A stretch of 64,000 nt of DNA from DASXMT01 sp963755985 (GTDB lineage Bacteria > Actinomycetota > Acidimicrobiia > Acidimicrobiales > RAAP-2), in NCBI GenBank assembly GCA_963755985.1, contig CAVWLO010000003.1, forward strand, positions 434,001-498,000. Direction: 5' to 3'. Both the position numbers and the translations under genes were made by a program. The notes beneath the pieces were generated by a model. That model had not been told where the DNA came from and did no database searches. It saw only the letters and a program-made list of their open reading frames with translations. Below, in pieces: positions 63,509-64,000 of this stretch (positions are counted from its first letter, which is position 1; the number at the start of each line of letters is the position of its first letter).

Positions 63509-63540
63509 ACAAGGACCCCCTTTCCGAAGGGGGTCCTTGT
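63509..63540 (+). terminator. terminator after the repeat protein
   Basis: Fourteen-base perfect arms ACAAGGACCCCCTT and AAGGGGGTCCTTGT enclose TCCG, 50 nt after the last stop of the repeat gene. Confidence 0.8.
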
Positions 63541-63603
63541 GCATGTGGGAGAGAGAACGTGGGGGAGACAATGGACCTGGATGTTCGGGACCCAGTTCAT
63601 TAC

Positions 63604-64000
63604 GGGCTCTGCTGAGTCCAGCCGTGGGGCGGTGTCCGCTCGGTGATCCGCCCATAGGTATCCACCAGTAGGGCCCCGTGGCCCCCGATTCTTGCGGTTA
63701 CCAGACGAGCGAGAACGGAGGACACGGGACATGGATGACCGTAGTGGTGGCGCGAGCAGGCGCTGTTGGGCATGGACGGCTTCGTCGTGCTATCAACGAC
63801 CGAGACCGACGGCGAACTGTGGTTGCTCGTCGAGACAATGGACACCGTGATGGGCTGCGCGAACTGTGGGGTCCGCGCCGTCGGGCACGGCCGGAGCGAG
63901 GTCCAGGTGCGGGACCTCGCCATCGGCGGGCGTCCGGTGCGGCTCGTGTGGCGGAAGCGCCGGTGGCTGTGTCAGGACGAGGACTGTCCGACCAAGTCCT
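63604..64000 (+). mobile_element. left part of an ISL3-family insertion sequence, cut by the window edge
   Basis: Deduced from the transposase start at 63772. The likely left end is near 63604, where GGGCTCTGCTGAGTCCAGCC could be the terminal inverted repeat (ISL3 ends often begin GGGCTCT or GGCTCTT). The right end is outside the window, so neither the repeat pair nor the target duplication can be checked. Confidence 0.4.
63772..64000 (+). CDS. ISL3-family transposase, N-terminal fragment (runs off the window)
   Basis: The first 76 codons encode the zinc-ribbon domain at the start of ISL3 transposases: CANCGVRAVGHGR, RDLAIGGRPVRLVWRKRRW, then a second Cys pair CQDEDCP. The catalytic DDE domain is beyond the edge. 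ATG 63772 is taken as start; TTG 63763 is possible, and in-frame stops lie just upstream. It adjoins the degraded repeat-protein gene, in line with a plastic region. Confidence 0.8.
   Translation, partial: MDGFVVLSTTETDGELWLLVETMDTVMGCANCGVRAVGHGRSEVQVRDLAIGGRPVRLVWRKRRWLCQDEDCPTKS

Overview
The window is high-GC actinobacterial DNA. Gene order and domain fusions suggest a member of the Acidimicrobiia or a close relative, but this is inferred from gene content; no rRNA or species marker is present. Many genes start with GTG, lie in overlapping operons, or have a -10 hexamer 6-8 nt before the start codon, which fits leaderless transcripts. The long folate/pantothenate/NAD/lysS/clpC block follows the order seen in Mycobacterium and Streptomyces, and hppA-topA-tmk-holB-tRNA-Thr is another classic actinobacterial arrangement.

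Layout. 0-6 kb: NUDIX hydrolase and metallo-beta-lactamase-fold pair, Mrp-type Fe-S carrier, HesB/IscA protein, a compact xanthine-dehydrogenase-like fusion, and RidA. 5.7-9.1 kb: a nitrogen cluster on the minus strand (GSII, GSI and a GlnR-like winged-helix regulator) with an array of GlnR-box-like pentamers upstream. 9.3-18 kb: NAD synthetase (frameshifted), a possible ferritin-like protein, an RpoD-family sigma factor, a 24-codon membrane peptide, a HAD phosphatase, two TrkA proteins, and a divergent APC permease fused to an OB fold. 18-25.6 kb: H+-pyrophosphatase, topA, tmk, holB, tRNA-Thr(CGT).

25.6-36.1 kb is a probable genomic island inserted at tRNA-Thr. The intact tRNA lies at the left end and a diverged copy of the tRNA 3' half at the right end. 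It carries a copper-handling system: two P1B-type ATPases, a CopZ-like chaperone, CtaG, two polytopic membrane proteins, a CopY/BlaI-type repressor, and a 57-aa, 14-cysteine metallothionein-like protein. The repressor carries at its N terminus the same seven-cysteine module that is repeated twice in the small protein. Two palindromes with identical 7-5-7 geometry lie upstream of ctaG and of the next membrane gene. This repressor-metallothionein pair is the most novel-looking system in the window.

36-57 kb: a secreted three-module surface protein, a SigR/SigH-type sigma factor with its zinc anti-sigma factor, a DUF2342 zincin, then tilS-hpt-folE-folP-folB-folK-DUF2520-panC-panD-nadB-nadC-coaX-lysS, a small secreted protein, a polyprenyl synthase and clpC. 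FolP carries a C-terminal domain resembling a tyrosine phosphatase whose catalytic Cys is Gln. 57-64 kb is a surface-protein region: two further near-identical copies of the three-module protein (one with two compensating frameshifts), a 75-bp-repeat secreted protein broken by three single-base shifts, and the start of an ISL3-type transposase running off the window edge.

Several genes (nadE, the second surface copy, the repeat protein) show single-base indels. Real decay and sequencing error cannot be separated from this sequence alone.
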